From positions 40,753,445-40,817,444 of the forward strand of contig OX352772.1 of assembly GCA_947095535.1 (NCBI GenBank): a stretch of 64,000 bases of DNA. The letters are read 5' to 3'. Within the stretch, counting starts at the first letter, position 1. Each line of letters opens with the position of its first letter. The translations under genes were made by a program, and so were the position numbers. The notes under the pieces are model-generated. The model was not told the DNA's origin. It worked only from the letters and a program-made list of their open reading frames with translations, and did no database searches. This document shows, one piece after another, positions 21,535 through 33,600 of this stretch. The stretch is from Poecilobothrus nobilitatus (Eukaryota; Arthropoda; Insecta; Diptera; Dolichopodidae).

Positions 21535-23721
21535 CAGTACATATTTAAATTTTTGCATTTATTTCCATTTTTTTTGCATTTATTTCCATGTGTAAAATAT
21601 ATTTTATATATCTTACATTTAGGTAATTTATATGCCTCAACTTGGAGAAAAAAATTATTATTCAAAAGACGATATCTAATCCTTTCGCAACGGAAAACCG
21701 CTGTGCTTTTTTTACCAAATTTTTGACATGAATTTATTTCTTAAGCCTAAAATAAAGCGAAAAAAAAGTGATTATAGGTTTAAGAATTCTACGAGAGCCC
21801 TTATAAATCCTGAGGCAATATATCACATCGGCATTAAAAAAAACTTATTTTATCTTCTTGGGTTGGGTTTATATGTCCCATTTAGAGTTTTATAAATTAA
21901 AAACTTTAAGAATTAATATATAAGTTTAGAAAAAAGTTAAAAATTCATATATATTTAGAAAAACAAAAAAAAAGTAAGTTAAAAACATTTCATTGATAAA
22001 AAAAAAACAAATTAGCGAAAACATTAAAAACATAAAAAAGATTAAAAACATAAAAAAAATAACAAAAACTTTTCATAGATAATAATAAAATAAATTAAAT
22101 GATGAATTATGATAAGGATAAGGTAAAGTACTCATAACACCAAAGAACAGCACATTGTTTGTAAACAAAAAATGTTCTTTTTACTACCATATCTAACACA
22201 ACGGCGACGCTGTGTGATTTTTTCAGGCAAGTGATCACCAATATTTTTAAAAGTTTTGTGGAACTTGATGAATATCCGCTAGATTTAGTTTTTTTTGACA
22301 TTTGTATATTTTTTGCCATGTTCGACAAGAGTTTCTGCCAATTCTGTTACATAATCGTACAGTAGAATGAATATGTTTTATTTCTTTGATGAATTTGCTT
22401 ATAAATAATGATTGCATTCATACAATTTGTTTGAGGCAACTTGTAATTGACGCTTTTCCATCATTTATAAAGCGAATACTAAACAATAAACAATAAAATG
22501 TTTATCGGTTTTTTAACAGAAATTTTTACAACAGACTATAAATGCACTGAAATGGGCTAATTTAATTAAATTTTCACGAAAAAAAAAATGCCGCAATGTT
22601 GAATTGAATATTTTTTGGGACGTATATTATCCTATTAGTTGCGCAGGGGTAAACAAAAAATATTCAACATAATTTAAGTCAATATTTCGGTTTATAAAAA
22701 ATATTTTGCTTGTCATTTAATGAATTTTGTTAATTTCACTTAAACATAGCAATCAAATTGAATTTTAACAACATAATAAATCAATATCTATTATATTTTA
22801 CATAGCATGTAAGTAATATAACAGAATTTAGGAGTTCTTGACATTATACAAAACAAAAATACAAAAAACAAAAAACTTAATCCGTAGAAAGTAAAACTAA
22901 ACAATTTCAATCAATCTATAAAGAATTTCAATAACAAAACAATTTAACAAATTTCAATCATTTTCAATTACAAATACATATCATTACTAAAGATTTATCT
23001 TCAACTATTTTTGTATCGTATTGTTGTATATTATAGTTCGTAAAGTACTTTTAAAATAGTAAATTGAATTTACGTCTAAACCTTGACTTTTCTTAAGGAT
23101 AAACTTATTTTCATTAAAAAAAGCAATTTATAGTATGAAAATATCTATTAAATAACCTATTCAGTTAAAAAAAAAATAAAAAATAGAAGTTTACATAATT
23201 TTAAATAATTGTTTAGTATACTGTTATGTTATAATAATAATAAATACTTAAAAGGAAAAATAAATTAAAAGATCGGTTATAAAATTGCAAAAAATTTTAA
23301 TAAAAAAATTTTAATCAAATAACCAAAAAAAAAAAATAAAAAAAATTAAATAATTTATTTTAATATTTTTAAGTTAATTTTAAAATACTGTTGTCAGTAA
23401 TTTAGTGAAAATTATGCAGTAAATCAATCATTATATTTTTGGGATCTGATCTCATCTATTATATAGCAATAGTACATTTTACATTTATAAATAAAATAGT
23501 ACTTAAATGCATATTTTTTTTATTTTAGTGGTGATACAAGTGCATTAAAAAAAAATGCAATTAGTAATATTTAAATGTAATTCTTTTATAGTTGTGAAAG
23601 TTATAAAATAAAAATAATTGTTTAGTTTAAAATGACTTTTAACTTTTTAAAATAAATGGAATATTATAACATATTATAAATAATTAATTTTTTATTAATT
23701 TTTTTGAAAGAACTATTAATA
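21535..23721. other. AT-rich non-coding, nothing bounded
   Basis: 21650-21860 is less AT-rich, with phrases such as ATCCTTTCGCAACGGAAAACCGC and no identifiable family. A 73-codon open frame on the minus strand (22107-22328) is Ser/Lys-rich at its start with no recognised domain. It might be a fragment of something older, but I cannot support a gene. Confidence 0.45.
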
Positions 23722-23945
23722 GTTGGGCTATGAAACGTCCCAAACCAGAAGAAACATATAGGAAGATCTTAAAGGCGGGAAAAAGATGCGTCCAGAATCA
23801 GATTGAATGAAGTAGATAGTTTGATGAAAAGTTTGATAAAGTAGAATGAGATATAGAAAAAAGGCAGAAATTAAAAGAATAGCTAGCACAAGATAGAGAA
23901 AATTGGATAGAATTAATGGAAGCTCTACGTTCCCTTAGGGAATAA
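23722..23945 (+). pseudogene. RTE-like LINE C-terminal relic
   Basis: The clearest part is 23884-23943, where one frame reads LAQDRENWIELMEALRSLRE and then a stop. This is the A-x-DR-x-x-W-x-x-L-x-x-AL arrangement typical of the last residues of RTE-like endonuclease/reverse-transcriptase proteins. Upstream, in other frames, GGKKMRPES-like residues recall the GKR-x-x-GRP-x motif that precedes it in the family. Stops and frameshifts interrupt the rest. It is a dead 3' fragment in the inferred host intron, in sense opposite to the host gene. Confidence 0.55.
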
Positions 23946-26480
23946 AACAGAAGCAAAAAACAAATTTAATATAATCAATCGTTCCATATTGTAAAAGTGT
24001 ACCTATAGTGTTTGTACCTTATATTTGTTAAGCTTAGAGAATATTGTCACGTAAAAAATATATATGTATAAGTATAACTTTATATTAGGTAGTTAAAATG
24101 ATCGAAGAAACTAAGGTATAGTTAATCCAATGTTATAATAGATCACAAAAATTGTAACAAATTATGATAAAAACATGATAAAAATTAAATTTTTATAGTT
24201 TATATTTTAATTCGTCAAAACCTCGAAAATTATTTTATTTTTGTTTTTTTCTTAATATATGGCCTAATCCGACTATAGATTAACAAATAATTAATATAAT
24301 TATAATTTTTTTTTATAAAATTTAATTAACATAAAAGAATTTGGTTAATACTTTTATAATTTTCTTAGTATAGGTACACAAATTTTTTATTGTTTCAATA
24401 TAATTTAATTTAAATTTAAAAAAAAAAAAAAAAAAAGAAACAACGAATAATACATAATTGTGTATATAAAAAATTTATTTACAAAAATATAAAAAATTCT
24501 TTTGGGCAAAAAAAAAAACGAACTAAATTTAAAATATATACCAAAATTTCATTTTTCCCTTTATTTAGTTTGTAATTTTATTTAATTCCATCGGTAAAAA
24601 ATAAACTACATAATAATTATAAAAAAAACAAAAAAAAAAAAAAAATTGTACCAAAACAAAAAGAAAAAGTACTAAAACTAAACTATTCAATAGGTATATT
24701 AAAAAAAATGTTGCCAAAAAATCTTGAATATGCAAATTTTTTATGTATAGTTTTTTTTTTGTTTTTTTTTTTTTTGCTTTTCTTCTCTTCCTCCTTTTTT
24801 AGTGATTTCAATTTGTTTTTAATTTAATTTAATTAATTTAAATTTGTATCTGTATATACAATATTTATAATATACCTAAAATAGAAATTCTTTTAATTTT
24901 TAAATAAAATTTATTTTGTTTGTTTTTTGTTTTTTATTTTTTTTATTGTTTTATGTTAAGAATTTTTTAAAAGTGTCTGATGAATTTTTTTTTAAAGTAG
25001 AAAAAATTTAAGTGTTTTTGTTTATATTATTTTAAACAAATTGTTAAACTAATATATATATTATTATATATATATATAGTTATATATATTTGTTGTAAAA
25101 AAAAATAGGAATTACATGTATACATCATAGGTATATATAAAAAAATATATATAGAAGAAATAAAATTTTTGTTTTTTATTTGTTTTCAATGTCAATGGCG
25201 CTTTTAAAATAATTATTTTAAATTGAATCAGATAAATTCTAAAAACATAAAATATCTTTTAAATAAAGAAAAAAAATGCATATAAATAAAATATAAAACT
25301 TTTTTAAGTAAATTATTTATAAATAAAATAAAATATGATATTATAAAATATACATATACATACATATACATAAGTATATATACTCGTATTATCTATACTT
25401 TTCCATGTTATACGGATAACGAAATTAAAAAAAACTTAATTGAAATATTGGTATTTGTTTTGGTACACGTTTTAAAAATCAAAACTTATTTTGTTTTTTT
25501 TTTTTTTTTGAGTTCCAAACTTTATACATAACACAGGAAATTACAAAATCGGTAAACATTTAATAAGAGTGTGATATTTTTTACTTAGGCTGTTACTAAT
25601 TTTAAATAAAAATTTTATTGTTTCGTATTTTAAATAAAAATATCTGTTTTATTTTTTCCGGAAAAATATATATATGTATATACATATGTAGTCATACATA
25701 TTTATTTTTTTTTTGTTTTTAGTTAATATATTGGTAATACTTTACACTCTAGTCTTCAAACATTTTCTACCTAATTTAAATTGGCAAAGGCTATAAATTA
25801 CAAAATGTTAACATTTCTTAGTCCAATTTTCCTGTCAAAAAATTTTATCAAAAAATTTCTAAAATTAAATGTATGAAATAGTAAAAATATAAATTAAATA
25901 AAATAAAAAACATTTAATAATTAAACAAACTATATATAATACGAACTGTATAATACTATAACTGTGTACAATATTATAAATAAGCAATAACTTTATTTAG
26001 TATTACAGTTAGTACGTATATTTTTTAAATCGGAACCCCAACAGCATTTTGCACGGAAAACATGTCATTTTTTAGCTCGAAAATCGAACGATTCACGCGG
26101 AATTTATATCCTGAAGGGCAACACTTTTACTGAAGAGAATGGACCCAAAATATTGCACAACACATATTTTTGGTATTGCTACGTATATATATATATATAT
26201 GTGTGCATTTGCGAATTAACACAAAAAACAATAGGAATTCCGTTTATCAATCTACAAAAAGTCATACACGTTTCCATGTGAATTAACATGGAAAAGAACT
26301 ATAATAATGTCCTTTCAAATAAAATATCAGAAATATTATATAAAATCTTTTTAATTAAATTTAAAACTTTATATACATCATAAATATAATAAAATATGCA
26401 TCAAAAAATAAATTAAAATATTAAATAAAAAAATGTATCCTGTAAATCACAATAAACAACACACAAAAATTTAAAAAAAT
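23946..26480. other. AT-rich non-coding; TA microsatellite at 25051-25090
   Basis: Extremely A/T-rich with numerous poly-A and poly-T tracts (24420-24436, 24630-24645, 25493-25509) and an imperfect (TA)n at 25051-25090. A patch at 26020-26180 is slightly less AT-rich (ACGGAAAACATGTCATTTT, GAACGATTCACGCGG), unidentified. No gene is supported. Confidence 0.5.
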
Positions 26481-26493
26481 AATTATTAAAAAA

Positions 26494-26663
26494 TGGGCCT
26501 CGGAAGAGCGTATAAAATACACTGTAAACACCGAGGGAGTGTGGGTTCCAATCCCACAGACGTGGTAAGAGTTGCTCCCCCTTACGACATTTATAGCCAC
26601 ACCTGAACGGGTAAGATAATTTCCTGTCCACATTTATGTGTCAGAGAAATGCATTAAAAAAAA
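26494..26663 (+). mobile_element. tRNA-derived SINE, subfamily 1, with 12-bp target duplication
   Basis: Starts TGGGCCTCGGAAGAGCGTAT with a shortened A-box region, then TAAACACCGAGGGAGTGTGG, a B box (GGTTCCAATCCC), ACGTGGTAAGAG, CCCCCTTACGACAT, TAGCCACACCTGAACGGG, TGTCCACATTTATGTGTCAG and AGAAATGCATT plus an A-run. AATTATTAAAAA is present at 26481-26492 and 26664-26675, a perfect 12-bp target duplication. Two overlapping minus-strand open frames here (about 70 codons) are SINE artefacts. Confidence 0.9.
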
Positions 26664-26675
26664 AATTATTAAAAA

Positions 26676-28987
26676 CTGACACATGTCATTCAATAACTAT
26701 ATAGAAACACAGTTACGTATAAGCACACACACTTTTTTGTTTTCTATATAAATATTGTTTTAGTAGTAGTGCCTATAATATAATTCTTTTAATTCTCAAT
26801 ATGCGTTCTATAATTTGCATATTGGCACATTGCTACAATTGAATTCCTGATTATGTTCTAATATTTGCAATGAATCGGGGCTACCATTCACTATTAAACT
26901 TGTTAAAACTGGTTTCGAAACAGGTCTAAGGTTTAGCTACACTCTATTGAACTTTTCAATTAAACAATTGTTCATCAATATTTTTGTAAATCGGAATTAA
27001 TTAAAACACAGACAGAAAAAAATATTCCATTGATAGTTATAGCGAATGTATATAAATAGAATTAAAAAAAAAAAAGTGAATAAATGAATAGTTAAAGAAT
27101 AAAAATAAATATTCTAATCAAAAACTTTAAAAGAAAATTAAAGAAACTGCCCCAAATAAGTATAAAAATTACAAAAGATTAGCGCATTAATTCAAAAAGA
27201 AAATATTTTCTATAACTTTAACGTTTTGTGATAGAGAAAACACATCAGTGAATACTAACTATTACATATTTTGAACTATTTTTATAGCTCTTTACATAAC
27301 GCTCTTACTAAAACAATTGAAAATTATGTTAACCAGCTGATTTTTCTTAAGTTTATAAAATTCTTCATGTTCAGATTCTTAATCTATTCTTCATGTTTCA
27401 AAAATATTTAAATTTTAAAATATAAATTTACTTGATTTTCTACATCTTAAACCAGGAAAATATACCGTTTCTTAATGCACTGTGTGAACTGTACTAAAAT
27501 TGTTTATTTCATTCTAAAAATTCAAACAATATAATCTAACATTTTGAATATGCATATAATATATTTAAAAAATAAAATGATTTGTCTATTTGTGGTTTGT
27601 ATTTATTTTGCAAATAATGTTTAATTTATTTAAAAAATAAAAAAATTGATAAAATATTTTTTTAAATATTTTTTTTTAAAATTATCCTAATAAATTTCAA
27701 ATTTTATTGGTTGTTAAAAAAAATTTGTCTCGTTCTTTAATTTCTTTTATAAAGTAATAAAAAAAGATTATCGTATAAATAAATATTATATTTGAATTTG
27801 ATTTTATTTTAATTTATTTTGTTATTTATTTAATATTGGAAATATATTAAGAAAAGTAAACAACAAAAAAAAAATTTTTGGCAAATTTTTATAATTATTA
27901 ATTTAAAAGTTGGTTTCATTTTAGATAAATTTTATTTATTTATGTCGAAAATAAAATTATTATAAGATTTTAATAATAATGACACAAATGGCAAAATAAT
28001 AATAAATTAAATATAATAAAACCATTGTTTATAATAAACTCAATTCAGTCCTTAATATAATCCTTAAGAGTTAATAATAATGCTTAAAAAAGTCAAATAT
28101 TTTTGGAGTAGTCTAAAGAACGATATATTGACATCTATTCTATTATTTATAAGAATTTTTGACACACCAGATTGTTTTGGCGAAAATTTTTATTAAAATT
28201 TATTATAATTTAATTTAAAATTTAAAATATGATGTTTTTGAAGTATTTAATTATTAAAATTTAATAAATAATATATTAAACATTTTTTGGTTCTAGTACT
28301 TTTGTTCCTTCCCTTATTAAACGTCAAATTTGTAATTTTATTAAGAACAATTTTAAGTCGTTTTTTTTTAAGTTCAATTTTCGTTATAATTCAAAAATAA
28401 AAAGTAAATTATAGAATGATTTACTTTAAAATTTCATTTTAGCAATTTTATATTTAAATGTCAAAAAAAATTTTCTTTAAATTTTCTTTAATATTAGGTG
28501 TTTTGTTGTATTGCGACCTAGATGATATGATATCTTTACATTATTTATATATTATACCTATGAACATAATGTATATATTGAAAAAAAGAAATAAAAGTAT
28601 ATGTATAAACAATTTTCTATTAAGTAATAAACACAATTCCAATTTCCAACAATTAACGAATCAATCGCGACTAAAAAATTAAAACATATGCATTCTTATA
28701 AATTCACTTAGTTTAGTTACTTCACGAGTTTAGTCGTTGCCGAGTTTAACATATTTTCTATTTTTTTCGTTAATGGTCCGGTTTGAAATTGATTTTTAAG
28801 TAACAAAAATTAAAAAGGTGTTCTATTTTGATTGAACAACCAATATTTTTATTTTTCCTTTCGCTGCAATTATTAGTTTTATTTGGTGGAAAATAGTTGG
28901 GCGAAGCGAATTTCGTTGCTGGTCAATGGTCGTTGATTGGAATTGTGTTTATTAAATTAATATCAGTTTGACAGCGAAATGAATATT
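26676..28987. other. AT-rich non-coding, nothing recognised
   Basis: Ordinary AT-rich DNA. The 74-codon frame at 28458-28682 is compositional. No bounded repeat or RNA was found. Confidence 0.55.
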
Positions 28988-29358
28988 ATGCTGCCCATAC
29001 ACGCCGGACCAGGTTTTAGAACAGTTGCTAAGTTGAACAGAACTTGATAAATTGTATCGTGTATGTACAACCATGCAAGTTGTACAACCATTTTGATCGT
29101 TGATTGGATGAATATCAAAAAGTTTTGATTTTTGTGGGCAGAGTCTTTGGTTTGTAGTTGGGTTGTATCGTGTATGAGAAAGTTGTGTAACTTAAAAGTC
29201 ATTTTAACCTTAAGATTTTTTGATTTGAGGAAATAATAAAAATATAAAGTATAAATTTAGAATGGTTGGATCATAGATTGGATAAGTGTGTATGGTATGG
29301 TTCTAAAACCTGTCCGTGTACCATGTTTACAACCTAGTCCGCCGTGTATGGGCAGCAT
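28988..29358. mobile_element. 371-bp MITE with terminal inverted repeats
   Basis: The left end is ATGCTGCCCATACACGCCGG and the right end in reverse complement is ATGCTGCCCATACACGGCGG. They are identical over the first 16 bases with one mismatch in 20, and the match continues loosely through GACCAGGTTTTAGAAC. An internal ACAGGTTTTAGAACC block repeats the subterminal motif. The interior contains two GTATCGTGTATG repeats and AAGTTGTACAACC palindromes. It is visibly less AT-rich than the flanks. No transposase is present. The superfamily was not determined because no clear target duplication could be read. Confidence 0.85.
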
Positions 29359-32173
29359 TTTATAATCGTATACGTAATATAATTGTTTTGTTCTCTATTC
29401 ATGTACTTTAAGTTTACGAATTTAATTAATCATAGCTTTACTTATTATCAAGCTAATGTCAAAAAATGTTTTTACGATGTAAACTGGCAATACCTATACT
29501 TAATTAATTACTTTAAAAGTATATTTGGATTTTGAACGGATAACTTTTGAATAACAACTTTTTAAAGTGTTTTGATATTTATTAATAAAAAAAAATAATT
29601 AATAATTAATAAAATATATTATTAATAGATAATATTAAAATAGTATTAATATTTAAATCATACAAAAATCATATTACATAGTGCTTAATCAAAATGAAAC
29701 ACAAAATAATTAGATTTTTTTTCCAGAATTACCAGCCGATAAAATTATTAACATACATTACATATAAATAATATTAAAAATTTTACGGGTTGACTTTAAT
29801 TTATATAAAATTTTGTTTTTTTTGTTTTTTTTTTTCAAAATTCTAAATAAACACTAATTTAATTATTATTATTATTTATTTTTGCATCTCATGAATGATA
29901 TACAAAAATTTTGAACCTAACCCTGCGAGTGTGATTCTTCTTTCTAATTTAATTTTTTATTTAATTTTATTCTAAAATTTTCTTGTAAATTTCTAATTTA
30001 AAAATGTATTTTAGAATAACAAAATTTCAATTATTTAGGACATTATTTATAAATTTAAATTAACAAAAACTACAACAAAAAAAATTTTATTATCATTTAA
30101 CGGCACATAAAAATGCATATTTTTGACAATCCTACAATTTAATGTGTCAAATTCTTTAAACATTAAACTAAACTAAAGAAAAGTATCCATTAAAATTAAA
30201 AATTCTTTTAAGCTACCGCACCTGTAATTAATTTTAAAATGGATTCTCGTTTTTTTTTTTTACTTTGTTTTCTTTATTTTGTTTAATTTTGCATTGCTAT
30301 AAATTGTAGTAAGTGTAACATAAAAAAAAATTAATTTTAGCAGGAACATACAAAATAATATTTTATTAATAAATTTATATTTAAGTGTTTAGTGTTTACA
30401 TTATAATTAAATTTTTTATAGAAAGGAATTTAGCACTATAATGTTTGAATAAAATGTATGTTAATATTTTGTTTTTGATATGTTTAATTAAATAAAATTG
30501 CATATTATACACAAAAATTATTTTTTTTTTTTTGTTTTTATTTAAGCATAATTGAAAGATACGAAATCATCTAAAAATATCTTTTAGCGCATCTTTATTT
30601 AATTAAATTCTATTACTCTACCATAAAAAAAAAATTTTTTTTTTCTTCTTTTTAATTTTTTTTTTTTTTTTGGTTTTTGCGAATAAAAATTCTAATCATA
30701 AAAATTAAATTGTGTTTTCTTAAACTATTTTTTATTTGACAAAAAAAAAAAAAAAAAAAAACCAAATAAAATTTTATTTTTTTATTCTGTTTTACTAAAT
30801 AAAAACACCTATGCGAAAATTTTTATTTTATTGCTTCTTTTTTTTTTTCCTCGATCTACACCTATAGATAATTATTATTCCGCTTAAATCTACATCCATA
30901 GTTCATTCATTCCTTTACCAGATACATACAAATGTAAATATAGACAAATTAATAAACTCTTAATAATAAGAAAAAAAAAATAAAAAATTTTATACAAACA
31001 CATGTTCAGATTGTTTTTATCGTTTCTACAGAGTGTTACTAAATTATATTTAATGTTTTGTAAATTTCTAAAGTGTAAGTTTCTGTCAAGCAAAATTAAC
31101 GAAAAAATGAATCTGCAAATTAACGAAATGAAATCGAAACGGGAGGTTAAAATTTAAATAATTAATTCTTAACTTTAATATAAAATAGCATAATTTTTAC
31201 ATTTAACTGTATTTATATGACCATCATTAGTATTACGTACCACAAAAATAAATAAGAAAATTAGGTAATATCTATTTTTTTTTACCAAAAATAAGATTAA
31301 AATCTTAGTAAAAGAAAGTAAATGCATTTAAATATGAATTAAGTATGGGTTATTGTGGTGATAATAGTACAAGTATAAAAGAAAACTCTTATATTAAATT
31401 TTTTAAATGATTTAATATTATACAAACTATAGGATCTAATCTCTTTGACAATACCTTCTTTTGAAAACAATCAGACAAATTCATAAAACTCTAATAGAAA
31501 ATTTATTTGTTTAAAAATAAAATAAAAGAAAATTTTATTTTCTATAAACAGTATTATTTAATTTCTTTTTTATATTTTTTTTTTTTGAGAATTAAAATAT
31601 TTAAAAATAATTTTATACCATCCTGTACCTACAAGAAAAATTAATGTTTATAACATTATTGTGTCAATTTTCATACGTAAAGAAAATTCTGATTGTGTGA
31701 CTTTTTGTTTTTTTTATTTTGAAAATTTTTCTGTGTTTTTTGTCTGTTTCCTTTGGCAAAAAAATGTGCATGCGCTGATAATTTTGTCTTTTCTTTAACT
31801 TTGAAAGCGACAAAATAAAAAAAAAAATAAAAATATTGCGCAAATTATATATTTTATTTAACTTTTTCCTTTAATTTTTGAAATTTTATCAATTTATAAT
31901 CAGAATTAAAAAGAAAACAAAGTACAGTTCATGACATAAAATTAAACAAAAAAAAAAAAAAAAAACTAATGAAGAGAGAACAGTGAATTAAAAAAAATTT
32001 TTTACTTCCGGCTTTTTTTTTTTTTTTGAAGGATAAATCAACTTATGCTTCGCGTATGCTTTTTAAATCCACTTAATATCTTTTGTATGTAGATAAGAAT
32101 AATATATTTATGAATTAATTTTAATTTATTTTTTCCCTTATAATTAATAAATTTGAAAATAAAATTTAAAAAA
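29359..32173. other. AT-rich non-coding, nothing recognised
   Basis: Long poly-A and poly-T tracts (30640-30670, 30742-30760, 31946-31966). No open frame here resembles a protein. No downstream exon of the minus-strand gene could be identified. Confidence 0.5.
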
Positions 32174-32397
32174 GAGGGAGTGTGGGTTCGAATCCTGCAC
32201 AGGTCGTAAGTGTTTTTTCTTTACATAGCCCCCTTACGACCAAATATAATGTAAATATATAGTATATAATATAAACAAAATAAATAATATTAGTACATAA
32301 TTAATTATATATAAAGATGGCCCACATCTGAAAGGAAAAGGGCCCAAAATTTATTGTAAATATTCATAATTACAATAAATTAAAAAAAAAAAAAAAA
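32174..32397 (+). mobile_element. tRNA-derived SINE, subfamily 2, 5'-truncated
   Basis: Begins inside the head at GAGGGAGTGTGGG, with a perfect B box (GGTTCGAATCC), then CTGCACAGGTCGTAAGTG, CCCCCTTACGACCAAATATA, ATGTAAATATATAGTATATA and AAATAATATTAG as in the 4151-4434 copy. A distal part ends AATTACAATAAATT and a 20-bp A-run. AAATTTAAAAAA is found at 32162-32173 and 32398-32409, a possible 12-bp target duplication, though low in complexity. The missing A box makes it transcriptionally dead. Confidence 0.85.
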
Positions 32398-32409
32398 AAA
32401 TTTAAAAAA

Positions 32410-33590
32410 CAACCATCAAAAAAATTTTTTTAAAATTCAAAAATTAAATGATATTGTAAGGTAAGTAAGCTTAGATATTAATTAAACTTTAATAAGGGTG
32501 GAAAAATTGAGATTATTGAAAAGAAATTCAAACAGAAATAAGGATATGTATTTGAATGCCATCATCTTAATAAAATTGGGTTAAAAAGTAAAATATCAAA
32601 ATATTAGTAAAACAGTGAATCTGACAATAAGAAAAAGAATATGAACATAATTTTGACTAACAAGAAAAACCAAAAAGTCCTTCATACAATTTAAAAAGTT
32701 AAAAGCTAATGTATGCTCTCTTAATTCGAAATTAAACTCTTGAATTGCTATTGATGTATAATTTTAATTTTTGAAGGCGTTTAAAATTATCAAATTTTTA
32801 ACAAAATAAAATCAAACTCAAAAATAACCTCAAAAAAGTCTAAAAGAACGACAGCTGTCAGATAGAGTAGATACATATTCCATTTATTTAACAACGATAG
32901 GAATCATATTGTCAATAACAAGTCCTAAATCTAATATAAAAATTTTGTTAAGCTTTTCTGAATTGATTCTCAGAAAAAACTTATTAAAATTTTAAGGCAA
33001 AATACAATTAAAAAAAATTAAAAAAAATTAATTTTTAAAAATGAAATATTAAAGATAAAAATCGATTATTCAAATAAATAATCATCGATAATTTCAATAA
33101 TCGACTAATCAATTTAGAATGGCAAATTAAAAAAGGTTAGTTTTTATTAAAAATAAAATTATATGTTTTTATCATTTTAAAGAATATTCAAATTTTTAAA
33201 TTAAAGTCTTAACGATAATTAATAAATATTTGTTAAAATAACTTATTTATAAAAATTAAATAATTGAAAAAATAAATATGTACCTATTTATAAATTTCAC
33301 TTTCAATAAAAATTAAATAAAATAATTTTTTTTTTTTTCTTGAACTATAAAAAACCACCTACACTTATAATAATTATATAACGTATAATAAAAATTTATT
33401 TCTAAAATAATTTTTTTAAATATACATAAAAGAAACTAATAGTAAACTTATTTGATTTACCGAGAGTGTAATTGAATTATTCTTTTTTTAAAAAATTTAT
33501 TTAAATATAAAATAAGAAAAAAAAAAAAATCAAAAAAGAAGTCAAATAAAAAAAATAAAAAAATAAATAATAAATGAAATGATCAATAAT
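32410..33590. other. Intron start region, AT-rich
   Basis: Immediately downstream of the splice donor on the minus strand. 33061-33115 holds nested ATCGATTATT / AATAATCG inverted motifs. No other feature is supported. Confidence 0.5.
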
Positions 33591-33600
33591 CTCTTACCTA
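33591..33600 (-). promoter_or_regulatory. 5' splice site of the large coding exon
   Basis: On the minus strand the sequence is ATG TTA G|GTAAGAG, with the exon ending at 33598 in phase 1. TAG|GTAAGA is a close match to the metazoan donor consensus. The open frame runs only 18 further residues past it, and these change abruptly to a hydrophobic Ile/Phe string, as expected for translated intron. Confidence 0.85.

Larger units (their letters stand above)
1..33597 (-). other. Inferred giant intron of the minus-strand gene
   Basis: The coding exon at 33598-37792 ends in G|GTAAGAG on the minus strand, so everything below 33598 in the window should be intronic unless a small exon was missed. I searched for downstream coding segments and found none with convincing composition. 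If correct, the intron exceeds 33 kb and its next exon lies beyond the window. The interval holds most of the SINE and MITE copies listed. Alternative: one or more short exons are hidden in the AT-rich sequence. Confidence 0.5.

Noticed and set aside
22107..22328. 73-codon minus-strand frame starting MSNMAKNIQMSKKTKSSGYS
   Set aside because: The start looked protein-like, but no family could be recognised and it lacks splice sites or supporting context.
26413..26633. Two overlapping 70-codon minus-strand frames beginning with Met-Trp/Asp-Arg
   Set aside because: They are reverse translation of the SINE at 26494-26663. The same MDRKL start recurs at the 18-kb SINE.
28963..29202. 79-codon minus-strand frame
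   Set aside because: It lies within the 371-bp MITE. Its protein-like look reflects the MITE's higher GC.
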